Under the pieces are notes generated by a model. The model made no database searches and had not been told where the DNA came from. It worked only from the letters and a program-made list of their open reading frames with translations. This document shows, one piece after another, positions 16,941-27,936 of a stretch of DNA of 64,000 bases (its first letter is position 1; the number at the start of each line of letters is the position of its first letter). The stretch is from Planctomycetota bacterium (lineage in GTDB: Bacteria; Planctomycetota; UBA1135; GCA-002686595), in the NCBI GenBank assembly GCA_020638855.1, contig JACKHT010000008.1, forward strand, positions 1 through 64,000, written 5' to 3'. A program made the translations under genes and the position numbers.

Positions 16941-19073
16941 CTACAGCAAGTCCAAGATACCGGTCTTGTCTTCCCCGGTCAGGGTCACCGTGTTGGCGCG
17001 GTAGTTGATGTTTTCGCCGATCTTGGCGTTCCAGGGCAATAGCTCCTTGTCGCAGACGATGCCCAGCGCGACCGCAGCGAAGCCGCGGGCGGTTTGGGTC
17101 TTGCCCGAATCCTTGAGCATGTCCACCAGCCCGCCGATCGAGTTGCGATCGCCGATGGTGCCGAGCGCCGAAGCGATGGCGGCCTGCGACGAAAGCGACT
17201 TGGCTTCGCCGAGCATCTTGACCAAGTTGTCGACCATCTTCTTGTCGCCCAAAAGGCCCAGGGCCACGGCGGCTTGCTTCATCAGCTCGGGCCGGAAGGC
17301 GGAGCTGTCGAGGATCTTCTGGATCGGCTCGATCGCTTGCGCGTAACCCATCAAACCCAAGGCTACCGCGGCGTGGCCACGGGTTTCGTCGCTACCGGCG
17401 AAGTAATCCAGCTTCTCCAAGATCATGCGAGCACTCTCGGTGTCGTGGATCAGACCCAGGGCCAGCATGAACGCACCGGCTTGCGAGGGGTTCTTGCAGG
17501 CTTCCGCTTCGGTGCGTAGCGCGGCGACCGCGCCGATGTCCATCGGGGGTTGCTTCTGATCGGCCAAGGCGCGACCGTGCACGCCGAGGGCCAAACCGGC
17601 CCATGCGCTTTGCTCGCCTTTGGCTTTGGCCATACGGCTCAAGAGCATCTTGCGCAGGTCGTCGCGACCCCCAGTCGGATCCTCCACGCCTTCGGGGGCG
17701 GGGCGGGCACCGATTTGGGCGATGGCGATCAGCGCGAAGCGACGGGCTTGTTGCTCGCCTTCCTTGGCGATGCGGTCCAATTCCGCTGCGGCCATGGAGT
17801 GCGGGTTCTTCTTGCCGCCCTTGCGGCAGTCAGCGATCTGACCCAGGGCCAACACGCAGGATTGTTGGATCTCGCGGTTGTACTTGGAGTTTTTGTCGAC
17901 GCCTTCGAGCAGCTTGGTGAGCACTTCGTCGCGCAGGGCTTCGAAATCCTTGCCTTGCCCCGCCAGCAAACGTGCCATGGCGGTGGGGGCGTGGGCGCGA
18001 ACCATGTAGTGACGGGTACGCGAGTTGGCGCGCTCGTTGGCCTCATCGTAGTAGGCCAGTAGGTACTTGAGCTGACCTTGGCGCGAAGTGGCGGCATCGG
18101 TGTTGAGGTCCTTGGTTTCCTCGCGCATTTCGGGCGAAACCGGATCCAACGGGGTCAGGCCGAACGACGTCATGGCCGCAACCTTGATGTCGCGGGTCGA
18201 GAAGCTGGGCGAGTTCAGGATGCCCACCAGCGTCGCTGCGATTTGCTTGCGCAACTCGTTGTCGCTGGTGCGGTTGCCGATCAGTCCCAACCCATAGGCC
18301 GCGAAGGCACGAGTCCGGACCGGAATCTCGGTCTTGCCCATGAAGCGTCGGGCTTCGTCCTGGTCCAGCAAGAGCTGGGTCAGGGTTTCCACCGAGGCGT
18401 CGTTGGCCAAAATACCGAGGGCCACGGCCGCCGTTTCGGAGATCTCTTGGTTGCCGTCCTTCAGGAAGGCCTTGATGATCTGTTCGAACTCGGACGTGCC
18501 GCTTTCGGTGGTCACATCGCCGATCTTGGCCAGCGCGATCAACGCGCCGGTGATCAGGTCGTTGCCGCGTTCTTTTTCGAGCACGGCTTTGAGCGCGGGC
18601 ACCACGGTGTCACGGATTTGCTCGGGGGTCGGCGACAGGGTGTCCTTGGACTGATCCTCGCCACCCTTGCCCAACAACCAGTCGTCGCCACCGGTGGTCA
18701 CGATCGTGGTGCGGGTTTTGACTTTGAGGTTGAGGTATTGGTCTTTGTTGAATCCCCACCAGAAGTCCCAGGTGGTGAGGTCCGGACCCGCATCCCCGCC
18801 GCCCGTGGTCGGGCCTTGGGTGCCGCCGCCCGCACCGGGCGTGCCCGCAGGGGCTCCCGGAGTCGAGGGGCCAGGGGTTGAGGGGCCGCTGGGGCCGGGA
18901 GTTCCCGGGCCACCAGGGCCGGGGGTTGCGGGTCCACCGCCGGTGCCGCCACCGCCGCCGGGCGGCACGGTGTCGCCCGGGCCTCGGTACGTGCCCCCGT
19001 GGGCGCTGGCGTCGTAGGAAAGCGCCAAGCCGCCGGCCAGGAGGGCTGCGCCGATGAGAAGAGTCTTTTTCAT
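16941..19073 (-). CDS. Secreted HEAT-repeat protein with Pro/Gly-rich linker
   Basis: 710 residues. A clear signal peptide (MKKTLLIGAALLAGGLALSYDASA) is followed by a low-complexity stretch of Gly, Pro, Ser and Thr (about residues 25-95) and then a long helical solenoid. HEAT-type units such as PALKAVLEKERGNDLITGALIALAKIGD, ISETAAVALGILANDASVETLTQLL and MKQAAVALGLLGDKKMVDNLVKML recur to the C-terminus. It is likely an extracytoplasmic protein-binding scaffold. A promoter-like pair lies at 19203-19232 and a terminator at 16865-16900, so it appears to be a single-gene unit. Confidence 0.8.
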   Translation of the reverse strand: MKKTLLIGAALLAGGLALSYDASAHGGTYRGPGDTVPPGGGGGTGGGPATPGPGGPGTPGPSGPSTPGPSTPGAPAGTPGAGGGTQGPTTGGGDAGPDLTTWDFWWGFNKDQYLNLKVKTRTTIVTTGGDDWLLGKGGEDQSKDTLSPTPEQIRDTVVPALKAVLEKERGNDLITGALIALAKIGDVTTESGTSEFEQIIKAFLKDGNQEISETAAVALGILANDASVETLTQLLLDQDEARRFMGKTEIPVRTRAFAAYGLGLIGNRTSDNELRKQIAATLVGILNSPSFSTRDIKVAAMTSFGLTPLDPVSPEMREETKDLNTDAATSRQGQLKYLLAYYDEANERANSRTRHYMVRAHAPTAMARLLAGQGKDFEALRDEVLTKLLEGVDKNSKYNREIQQSCVLALGQIADCRKGGKKNPHSMAAAELDRIAKEGEQQARRFALIAIAQIGARPAPEGVEDPTGGRDDLRKMLLSRMAKAKGEQSAWAGLALGVHGRALADQKQPPMDIGAVAALRTEAEACKNPSQAGAFMLALGLIHDTESARMILEKLDYFAGSDETRGHAAVALGLMGYAQAIEPIQKILDSSAFRPELMKQAAVALGLLGDKKMVDNLVKMLGEAKSLSSQAAIASALGTIGDRNSIGGLVDMLKDSGKTQTARGFAAVALGIVCDKELLPWNAKIGENINYRANTVTLTGEDKTGILDLL

Positions 19074-19481
19074 AGCGTTGATTGCGTTGTAGTGGACCGC
19101 AGGGAGGCAACCATTGCCCCCCAGGGAAAGCCCACGGCCAATAGGGTCACTGGACTAGAGCAAGCATCGTGCCCAGATCCAGCCCGGCAGGCCGTTTCGC
19201 CCATAATAGGCTCCCAGGGGCCTCCTGGGCAAAAAAATGCCAGTGCATCCGGGGGATCCCAGACACTGCATGGCAAGTCTGTAGGGGTCATGTAGCGCCT
19301 GGGTAACGGGGATTCCCCTAGGGCGCTACCCAGGTCGGGCACGGCCCCCGGGACGAGCATCCCATCGGGGTCCTGACACACGCTGGATGGCCCGGTGTGC
19401 ATTGCCCGGTGGCGGGAAAGTGTTGGCTGGAAGCGCGCACAGGCTGCGTCGGTAGCCCGCGTCGAGGCACACTGGCGGACC
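19074..19481. other. Divergent intergenic region (408 bp)
   Basis: This gap separates the secreted HEAT-repeat gene (-) from the histidine kinase (+) and must hold both promoters. It contains a minus-strand promoter-like pair (19203-19232), an A7 tract at 19231-19237 next to a CCCAGG/CCTGGG stem, and a stem of GTAGCGCC (19292-19299) with GGCGCTAC (19322-19329) that encloses a smaller GGGGA/TCCCC stem. The kinase frame is open back to an ATG at 19395, but I see no support for that longer start. Confidence 0.5.
19203..19232 (-). promoter_or_regulatory. Possible sigma-70-like promoter for the HEAT-repeat gene
   Basis: On the minus strand TTGCCC (19232-19227) and TATTAT (19208-19203) are 18 bases apart, about 130 bases upstream of the ATG at 19073. 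Each box matches the usual consensus in four to five of six positions. In GC-rich DNA this is suggestive only. Confidence 0.35.
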
Positions 19482-20870
19482 ATGCCGACCGCTCGGAATC
19501 CCAGCCCCATGCAACCTTGGTTGCACCTCTTGCGGCCCGAAGCCCAAGGTGCCACCGGGCTGGTGCGTTTCCTGCGAGACCTAGGGGTCGAGCTCGGCTT
19601 GCAAGGCTTTGCTTGGTTGCCTTACGGTGCGCCGTCCATCCTTGCTCCGCGCGTTCGGATTCAAGACCTGCGGCCGGCGAGAGCGGATGGTTTGACTCCC
19701 GGAGCGTGTCGCTGGACTCCCGCGCGCTCGAGCCCGAGGCTTGGACCCACGGCGCGCGAGGGCTGGCAGCACACCAGCCAGGGAGTCGAGCCCCAAGGGG
19801 TGTTGCGCTTTGTCGTGTCGACCGTAGGTGCACCTCCGGCGGCTACCCTGAGGGCGGCCGCGGATGCCGTGGCCGCCGCGCAAGCGCTCTTGATCGAGCG
19901 CAAGCAGACCCGCTCACAGGCAGCCGCTTGGCACTTGGGTTTGAGAAGCGCAGCGCTCGTGCACGACCTGCGCAACCGCCTAGCTTTGATTTCCCTGCAG
20001 CAGCAGCGCTTCGCCATGGAGCAAAGCGCACGCTTCGAATCCTCGGAAAACCTCGAGGGACTGCGTTTGTTGGAAGAAGCGCGCGCCATGTGCGCGGCGT
20101 TTGTTCCCGAGGTCGATGCCCTAGCTTTGCCCGAACGCTGTGACCTGCGACCCCTCTTGGTGCGGGCCGCGCAGAACGCGCCCAGCATGGTGCGCCGCGG
20201 CGGGCATGGCGTCGGACTGCGCGTCCGCTGCCGAGCCGATGTGGTGACCTTCGTGGATCCCGTTTTGCTCAGTCGAGTGTTGGAGAACCTCCTGGTCAAC
20301 GCGCTGGAAGCGAGCCGCAGCGGGCAAATCGTCGAACTCAGCGCGGAGACCCGCGGGAACAACGTCGTGTTGACCCTGATCGACGAAGGGGTCGGAATGG
20401 ATGCCGCCGGGCTCGAACGGGCTTTCCTCGCCGGTGGGGGACGCGGAACGGGTTTCGGCTCGGTCAGCCTGTTGGCCGCGCTGCACGACTTGGAAAGCGA
20501 GCTTTGGGTGGATACGGCTCCAGGCCAAGGCACGCGTGCGATCATCCACCTGCCGGCACCGCGCAGCGATCATGCGCTTTTGCTCGTCGACCCCGACGGT
20601 CGGCGCCGACAGGCCACCTTGCAGCGCTGGTCTGCGCAGGGGCGCAGAGCGATCGGTGTCCCGCGCTGCAGCGCAGCGATTCGCTCGATGGGGGAGTCGA
20701 CCCCCAAGGCTCTGATCCTCGTGCGGGGTTTGAGCGATCGCCGCATGGGAGATCTGCTCACCTTGGCCGCGCGGGTGGACTGCCCGGTTTCGGTGTTGCA
20801 AGCCGGTGGGACGCTGCGCGCCCTGGACTCTCGCTTGGTGCGGGAGTCGGGTGCGCAGGCCCAAGGCTAG
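19482..20870 (+). CDS. Histidine kinase with C-terminal degenerate receiver-like domain
   Basis: About 462 residues. After an N-terminal sensor-like region, the dimerisation/phospho-acceptor helix reads LVHDLRNRLALISLQQQ (His at about 161). The ATP-binding domain has the N box NLLVNALEAS, the G1 box IDEGVGMDAAGL and the G2-like GRGTGFGSVSLLAAL. The last ~100 residues (HALLLVDPDGRRRQATL, PKALILVRGLSD) look like a receiver domain whose phospho-acceptor Asp is replaced by Arg in the strand after PKA. No membrane segment is visible, so it is cytoplasmic. It converges on sdhB with only three bases between stops. I chose the ATG at 19482; 19509 is an alternative. Confidence 0.8.
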   Translation: MPTARNPSPMQPWLHLLRPEAQGATGLVRFLRDLGVELGLQGFAWLPYGAPSILAPRVRIQDLRPARADGLTPGACRWTPARSSPRLGPTAREGWQHTSQGVEPQGVLRFVVSTVGAPPAATLRAAADAVAAAQALLIERKQTRSQAAAWHLGLRSAALVHDLRNRLALISLQQQRFAMEQSARFESSENLEGLRLLEEARAMCAAFVPEVDALALPERCDLRPLLVRAAQNAPSMVRRGGHGVGLRVRCRADVVTFVDPVLLSRVLENLLVNALEASRSGQIVELSAETRGNNVVLTLIDEGVGMDAAGLERAFLAGGGRGTGFGSVSLLAALHDLESELWVDTAPGQGTRAIIHLPAPRSDHALLLVDPDGRRRQATLQRWSAQGRRAIGVPRCSAAIRSMGESTPKALILVRGLSDRRMGDLLTLAARVDCPVSVLQAGGTLRALDSRLVRESGAQAQG

Positions 20871-20873
20871 CGC

Positions 20874-21614
20874 TCAGGGCAGCAGTTCCGAACGCAGGTA
20901 TTCGCGGTTCATGCGCGCGATATTGTCGACCGAAATGCCCTTGGGGCAGGCGCCCATGCACTCGTAGTGGTTGGTGCACGCGCCGAAGCCTTCTTTATCC
21001 ATCTGCGAAACCATGGCCAGCGCACGGGCTTTGCGCTCGGGCTGTCCCTGGGGCAGCAGCGACAATTGGCTGATCTTGGCCGAGGTGAACAACATCGCGG
21101 CCGCGTTGGGGCACGCAGCCACGCAAGCGCCGCAACCGATGCAGGCGGCGGCGTCCATGGCTTGCTCCGCGTTTTCTTTGGGAACCGGCACCGAGTGGGC
21201 TTCGGGTGCCGCTCCGGTGTTGACCGAAACGTAACCACCGGCGGCCATGATGCGGTCGAACGCGCTGCGGTCGACCACCAAGTCCTTCTGCACGGGCATG
21301 GCCTTGGCGCGGAACGGCTCGATGGTGATGCGGTCTCCGTCCTGGAAGCTGCGCATGTGCAGTTGGCAGGTGGTCGTCAAGGCTTCGGGCCCGTGGGCAA
21401 AGCCGTTGATGACCATCGAGCAGCTGCCGCAGATGCCTTCGCGGCAGTCGTGGTCGAACGCTACGGGTTCCTTGCCCTGGGCCAGCAGGACTTCGTTGAG
21501 AACGTCCAGCATTTCGAGGAAGGACATGTCCGGCTCGGCTTTGGCCTGGTAGGTCTCAAAGTGCCCGGAGTCGGTGGGGCCCTTTTGCCGCCAGATTTCG
21601 AGGGTGATTTGCAT
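20874..21614 (-). CDS. sdhB: Succinate dehydrogenase / fumarate reductase iron-sulfur subunit
   Basis: 246 residues. The N-terminal plant-ferredoxin domain has the [2Fe-2S] cysteines in DCREGICGSCSMVING, and the C-terminal domain has AACIGCGACVAACPNAA and CMGACPKGI for the [4Fe-4S] and [3Fe-4S] clusters. It passes electrons from the flavoprotein to quinone at the cytoplasmic membrane. Last gene of sdhCAB, 18 bases after sdhA. Confidence 0.96.
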   Translation of the reverse strand: MQITLEIWRQKGPTDSGHFETYQAKAEPDMSFLEMLDVLNEVLLAQGKEPVAFDHDCREGICGSCSMVINGFAHGPEALTTTCQLHMRSFQDGDRITIEPFRAKAMPVQKDLVVDRSAFDRIMAAGGYVSVNTGAAPEAHSVPVPKENAEQAMDAAACIGCGACVAACPNAAAMLFTSAKISQLSLLPQGQPERKARALAMVSQMDKEGFGACTNHYECMGACPKGISVDNIARMNREYLRSELLP

Positions 21615-21632
21615 GGGATCGGAGGTTGGCGG

Positions 21633-23552
<1,920 letters not shown>

Positions 23553-24221
23553 TTACTTGGCACCTCCAGCGCCCAGAAGGAGTGCGACGGGGATGAGAGC
23601 GAAGCCCAGGGCGAGGCCGATGGCGAGCACCCAACCCAAGCATTGGATCGTGCCCGTGAACTTGGGGTGGCGCAGTCCAAGCGTTTGGAAGGCGCTCTTG
23701 AAACCGTGGCTCAAGTGGAAACCTAGCAGCAACGCTGCCGTGACGTAGATGCCCAAACCAACCGGGCTGGTGATGCGATCGTGCACCAACTTGGCCAAGT
23801 CTTCCGAGCCTTCGTAGCCCATCAATTTCTTGAAGCGGAAATCGAGGATGTGGATGATCAAGAACACCAAGAGCAGCAAGCCGCTGACGCGCATGGTGCT
23901 CGATCCGATGGTCTTTTGGCCGGTCGAAGCCGAGACGCGATAGGCCACGTCACGGGCGGACTTGCTGCGCATGGTGACCAAAAGGGCCAACACGATGTGG
24001 AACAGGAAGAGCGCCAGAAGCCCCACCTCGGCCAGGGTCAACAGCGGGCCCAGGTCCTCGAGCTTTTGGGCGTAAGCGTTGAAGGCCTCGTGGCTCTTCA
24101 ACAGGGTCAGGTTTCCCAGGAGGTGCGTGATCGCGAATCCGACGAGGAGCAGGCCGGAGATGGCCATGCCGGTCTTTCGACCGAGGGTGGATTGCAGGAC
24201 GCGGGCTAGCCAGTTGAGCAT
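23553..24221 (-). CDS. sdhC: Succinate dehydrogenase cytochrome b subunit
   Basis: 222 residues with five membrane helices and several helix histidines that can bind two hemes (ITHLLGNL, LFHIVLALLV, FLIIHILDFRF, LGFHLSHGFKS). This is the single-subunit cytochrome b558 type (SdhC/FrdC of type B complexes), and no sdhD follows. It anchors SdhAB and reduces quinone. First gene of the operon. Confidence 0.93.
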   Translation of the reverse strand: MLNWLARVLQSTLGRKTGMAISGLLLVGFAITHLLGNLTLLKSHEAFNAYAQKLEDLGPLLTLAEVGLLALFLFHIVLALLVTMRSKSARDVAYRVSASTGQKTIGSSTMRVSGLLLLVFLIIHILDFRFKKLMGYEGSEDLAKLVHDRITSPVGLGIYVTAALLLGFHLSHGFKSAFQTLGLRHPKFTGTIQCLGWVLAIGLALGFALIPVALLLGAGGAK

Positions 24222-24559
24222 AGCAGCGGGGCGCTAGGGTGGTGCGATGGGGGCGGGATGGGGGAGTCCAGCTTCGATGGGGCAGGGGTGCCTTCGCACC
24301 GTGGGGCCCCATGGATGAACGGAGGGAAGTTAAGCTAGCCTCCCCCATCCAGGCCCACAACGAAGGGGGGGTGTTTTCTCCCCCCCAAGGGGCCAGATCG
24401 CAGCAATCGGGAGCGGGGCTCGCCGGCTCCCATGGGATCCCGCCGGCCAACCAGGGAGGCCAACTAGGGAGGCCAGCCATGGAGCTGCGGCCCAAGGCGC
24501 CAAGGATTTTTGGATCGTTTTTGCGCCCAACTGCGAGCCCCGTGGCGTAAACCGGGCCC
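24222..24559. other. Divergent intergenic region (338 bp) with G7/C7 hairpin and 13-bp repeat
   Basis: Between sdhC (-) and the histidine phosphatase (+). A run of seven G (24365-24371) and seven C (24380-24386) encloses TGTTTTCT and could form a hairpin in either transcript. GGCCAACNAGGGA is duplicated at 24445-24457 and 24458-24470, with a partial third copy. No coding potential that I trust. Confidence 0.6.
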
Positions 24560-25207
24560 ATGACCGAAATCACCTTGATCCGGCACGGCGAGGTCCACGC
24601 AGACTGGCGCGACCGGTTGTACGGCGGTATGGATGTGCCGCTTTCCGGCGAAGGCGAAGCCCAGGCCTGGGCCGTGGCCCGCGAGCTCCGCGAGGAGGTC
24701 TTCGACGGGGTGATTTCGTCGGGGCTGGCCCGGGCGGAGTTTACGGCGGCCATCCTGCGCTCCAGTCGCCCGGATTTGGTCCGGATCGACCGACCCAAGC
24801 TGGCCGAGCGCAGCCGCGGTGACTGGGCCGGGCTTTCGGTGGACGAGATCGATGCCCGGCATCCGGGGGGCTCGAATCTCTGGCGTAGCAGCCATGGGAT
24901 GTTCACGCCGCCGGGCGGCGAGTCGGTGGAGCAAGTGTTCGAGCGGGTCTTGGGCGAGCTCGATCGATTGGCAGGCGAGTACGAACACGGAGCGATCGCC
25001 GTGGTGGCACATCTGTGGGTCGTGCGCTGTGCGGTGGCGGCCGCGATTGGGTTGGCCCCGGAGCGGGTCGCGCATTTGGCTGTGCCGACCTCCGGGCGCG
25101 TGCGGCTGTCCTGGCATGGACACCGTGCGGGCCAAGGTCGTGGAGCTCTGATAGAGATGCGCGGGACGCCCAAGGTTCTGAACGAAGATCGGGCCCAGCG
25201 CGTGTGA
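24560..25207 (+). CDS. Histidine phosphatase family protein
   Basis: 215 residues. It opens with TEITLIRHGEV, the catalytic RHG box of the phosphoglycerate-mutase-like superfamily. The second-half histidine lies in IAVVAHLWVVRCA and the acid region in LAERSRGDWAGLS, where the usual E-x-x-x-G-x-x-E-G form is altered. Members dephosphorylate small molecules such as alpha-ribazole phosphate, sugar phosphates or phosphoserine. No cobalamin genes are nearby to favour CobC. The substrate is unknown. Confidence 0.85.
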   Translation: MTEITLIRHGEVHADWRDRLYGGMDVPLSGEGEAQAWAVARELREEVFDGVISSGLARAEFTAAILRSSRPDLVRIDRPKLAERSRGDWAGLSVDEIDARHPGGSNLWRSSHGMFTPPGGESVEQVFERVLGELDRLAGEYEHGAIAVVAHLWVVRCAVAAAIGLAPERVAHLAVPTSGRVRLSWHGHRAGQGRGALIEMRGTPKVLNEDRAQRV

Positions 25208-25508
25208 GAACCACCCTTAGGGGTACATAACGTACATTATCCGACATAGTGGGTTGGGCGCCAGCTAGGCGGCCATCAGGCGGCCCCCCGAGCTCTGGCT
25301 GGGTTTGGTTTCTGGCCATGGTCCATTGGGTCTGGTGTGGATTGGGTCTGGGAATCACCCCCAACATTCGTCCCTTGGCAGGCCAGATCCCTGGGTTCTT
25401 GGCCGAAGGTTTCCTCGTACCCGGCCCGGGGTCCGTCTCGATCGAGCCGCCGGTTTGGGTTCGACCTCTCCGGGAGTCCTCTCCCTGAGGCTTCCACTGG
25501 ACCGTCCC
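25208..25508. other. Intergenic region (301 bp) with AT-rich GTACAT repeat
   Basis: Mostly GC-rich, but 25223-25250 is an AT-rich island with GTACAT at 25223 and 25232 and a related GACAT at 25243. Within it, ATAACGTACATTAT (25227-25240) is palindromic except for one symmetric pair. This could be an operator or promoter element for the lipoprotein gene at 25509. The rest shows nothing I can interpret. Confidence 0.4.
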
Positions 25509-26165
25509 ATGCAATCCAAGCCCCACGCCCCGTTCCGTTCGCTGGTTTTCCTAGGTGCCCTGCTCGGGATCCTTGCCGGTTGTGCCGCCTATTCGGGATC
25601 CACGTCCCCCACCCGGATCGGTTCGGGCAACTCGGCTTCGGCGCAAACCGTTTACGTGCCGGACCTGCCGATTGGCCATCCGCCCTACGACCGGATCGAT
25701 GCCAGTTGGAAGCAGCGCTTGGACCAGCCTTACGTGTACATGGAGCACATCGGCAGCTACACGGAAACCGGCACGCTGCTGCCGGCCTTGCACCGCGAGC
25801 TGGCCGCCCAGGGTTTGGAGCCCGCTGGGGCTCCGTTTTGCCTGTTCTACGAGGACCCCGCGCTGGTTCCCGTTGCTCAGTTGCGCAGTCGCGCCTGCGT
25901 TCCGATCGCCGGAGCCCGCTCGCCGAAGGCTCCCTTAGCCTACGACGTGCTGCCCAGCACCACGGTCGCTTATGCGTTCGTGTCCGGAGCCTATCCGGAC
26001 GTGCCGCGGGGCTACGCCGGGGTCTACCAGTTCATGAAACGCATGAACTGGGTGGAGAACGGCCCGATCCGCGAAATCTACTTGGTCCCGCCGACCCCCG
26101 GAATCGACAGCTCGGAGCTCGTCGCCGAGATCCAGATCCCGGCCGCGCCGCGCGCCAGTCGTTGA
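25509..26165 (+). CDS. Lipoprotein with GyrI-like (AraC effector-binding type) domain
   Basis: 218 residues. The signal peptide ends in the lipobox L-A-G-C with Cys25, so it should be lipid-anchored. The C-terminal ~150 residues follow the GyrI-like fold pattern: YVYMEHIGSYTETGTLLPALHRELAAQGLEPAGAPF..., AYAFVSGAYPDVPRGY and the closing WVENGPIREIYLVPP. That domain binds small hydrophobic ligands in regulators and SOUL/GyrI proteins; here it would sit outside the cytoplasm. The frame is open 200 bases further upstream, but the ATG at 25509 gives the signal peptide. Confidence 0.72.
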   Translation: MQSKPHAPFRSLVFLGALLGILAGCAAYSGSTSPTRIGSGNSASAQTVYVPDLPIGHPPYDRIDASWKQRLDQPYVYMEHIGSYTETGTLLPALHRELAAQGLEPAGAPFCLFYEDPALVPVAQLRSRACVPIAGARSPKAPLAYDVLPSTTVAYAFVSGAYPDVPRGYAGVYQFMKRMNWVENGPIREIYLVPPTPGIDSSELVAEIQIPAAPRASR

Positions 26166-26181
26166 GCGGCGAATTCGCCGC
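26166..26181. terminator. Short palindromic hairpin between convergent genes
   Basis: GCGGCGAATTCGCCGC is a perfect 16-base palindrome lying directly after the lipoprotein stop and nine bases before the end of the convergent gene. It has no T tract, so it is at best a weak bidirectional terminator. Confidence 0.45.
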
Positions 26182-26190
26182 GCTAAGAAC

Positions 26191-27891
26191 CTAGCGATAC
26201 AAAGCGCTGGCTTCGGGCGGGTAGATACACAGGATCTCGGGCACTCCGTGCAAATCGATGCGTGCGCGCAAGTGATCGCCTGGGCGCAACTGTTGGCAAA
26301 GTTCTACGGGGAGTTTCGCGGTGTGAACCTGACCCGCGCGGTCGATCACTTGGCAAGCTTCCGGGATCGTGGCGTCGCGCAAGGCGAAGAGTTGACCGGG
26401 ATCGGCTGTGTCTTCGAGCGCGTGCGCCGAAGGGCTCGCCCAGCGGCTGTTGATCTCGGTCACGCGCGGCAAGTTGTTGCGCAGTCCGGCCCATTCCGCT
26501 TCCAACGCGCTGTGCAGGTTCAGGCTGTGCTCCTGTTCGGCCCAGCGGCAAAAGGCTTCGAGCGCCAGCAGGGTTTCTTCTGCTTGCCGAGCGTCTTGGA
26601 GCACGCCCCGTTCGAGCACCCAGAAGGTTGCGAACGACAAAATGTCGCGCTGCCCGAGTTCTTCGAAAAGGCCGAATTTGGCAGCGAATTGGGCAAATGG
26701 CTCAAGGGCATGGCGAGCAACCGGCGTGCCCATGCGCTCCGCATCCCACAGAAACTCTTCGACCATGGCTCCCACGACCCCCGGGAAATCGGGAGCGGGC
26801 AAGTCTTCTTCGTCGGCGACCAGATCCGAACTGCCCGGCAAACCCAGGTCGCGTTCCAAGTTGGCAAGCAGCATATCCAGGTCTCCGCCGCCCGCGCGCG
26901 CTTGCGCAAAGCGCTCCACGGCTTCGCGCACGTCGAGGGATTCCTGGGCTTGTGCCTTTCGCGCGGTTTTGGGCAGCAAGGCCTGAATCGACAGGGCCTG
27001 CCAGGCGCGCGTCAAAAGAGCTCGCGCTTGCGATAGGTCCAAGTCGGTTTCGAACGCCAACAACTCCAGCGCTCGCCCCACGGGATCGCTCGGGGAGGTC
27101 AGGATCTGATCGGGCGCCATGGGCGCTTCGCGCATGGCGAGGAAGATGCTCTGCACCACATCCGACTCAAGGCCCGCCTGGGCCAAGTACGTCCGCGCTT
27201 CGTTCACCGCTTCGCTCAAGTCCGGCGGCGCGGTCCGTTCGGCGGCGCCCTGTCCGGCGGGGATCTTGGGCGCAAAGAACATGACCTCTAGCTGGGGCGC
27301 GCCAATGCGGATGATCGAACGGCGGCTTTCGCGCGCCTTGCCCAAGTCGCGTTCGAGCGCGGTGCGCAACTCGGGGCTGCGGAACCACGCGGCGTGGCCC
27401 GAGGCCAGGTGGACCGAGCCCGGCAAGGGATACAAGCGCCCCACCAAAAGGTCGCCGGGTTCGAGGTGGTTGCTGCTGTTCGGATCGGCCAAGGCGTACT
27501 CTCCAAAGCCCGAAATGTCGCGCAGCCAAGCCCCTTGTCCGGCGAGCACTTCGCGTACCTCCAGGATCCCCGTGAACGAAGCCTGGAGCATGGGCTCGAC
27601 GATCTCCTGGAATCCTTCCTCGGATGCCCGCCAGGGGTCGATCAGCCGGTCGATCGGGGTTCCCATCAACGCAGGGCTGTGACGCTCCAAGAGGAACCAT
27701 TCCCGGAAACGCCCGCAGCTGGCGGAACCCTGGCGTAGCGCACTTTCGAAGTCCTCGGGAACCTGCGAGAATCCGGCCCAGGCCTCCACCCATTCCGCGT
27801 CCATCCCTGGGCTCGCCAAGGTGAGGGTTTGGAGCACTTCCAGTCCGCGGGTCACAGCGAATTGAGGGTCCTTCTGCATTCGTTCCAGCAT
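26191..27891 (-). CDS. Large protein of unknown function
   Basis: About 566 residues starting at MLERMQKDPQ; an ATG at 27912 would add seven residues. There is no signal peptide or membrane segment, so it is probably cytoplasmic. It is mainly acidic and helical, with pieces such as GDLLVGRLYPLPGSVHLASGHAAWF (a barrel-like patch) and a C-terminal beta-rich end (GQVHTAKLPVELCQQLRPGDHLRARIDLHGVPEILCIYPP). I do not recognise the family and see no catalytic motif. It is divergent from the CvpA-like gene, with about 45 bp between starts. Confidence 0.65.
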   Translation of the reverse strand: MLERMQKDPQFAVTRGLEVLQTLTLASPGMDAEWVEAWAGFSQVPEDFESALRQGSASCGRFREWFLLERHSPALMGTPIDRLIDPWRASEEGFQEIVEPMLQASFTGILEVREVLAGQGAWLRDISGFGEYALADPNSSNHLEPGDLLVGRLYPLPGSVHLASGHAAWFRSPELRTALERDLGKARESRRSIIRIGAPQLEVMFFAPKIPAGQGAAERTAPPDLSEAVNEARTYLAQAGLESDVVQSIFLAMREAPMAPDQILTSPSDPVGRALELLAFETDLDLSQARALLTRAWQALSIQALLPKTARKAQAQESLDVREAVERFAQARAGGGDLDMLLANLERDLGLPGSSDLVADEEDLPAPDFPGVVGAMVEEFLWDAERMGTPVARHALEPFAQFAAKFGLFEELGQRDILSFATFWVLERGVLQDARQAEETLLALEAFCRWAEQEHSLNLHSALEAEWAGLRNNLPRVTEINSRWASPSAHALEDTADPGQLFALRDATIPEACQVIDRAGQVHTAKLPVELCQQLRPGDHLRARIDLHGVPEILCIYPPEASALYR

Positions 27892-27936
27892 CGCGCCATT
27901 GTAGCCCCCCATCTCCCCTAGCCCCACCCACCGAAC

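Noticed and set aside
24365..24386. G7/C7 hairpin as a terminator
   Set aside because: It lies between two divergent genes where nothing needs terminating, and no T tract follows on either strand.
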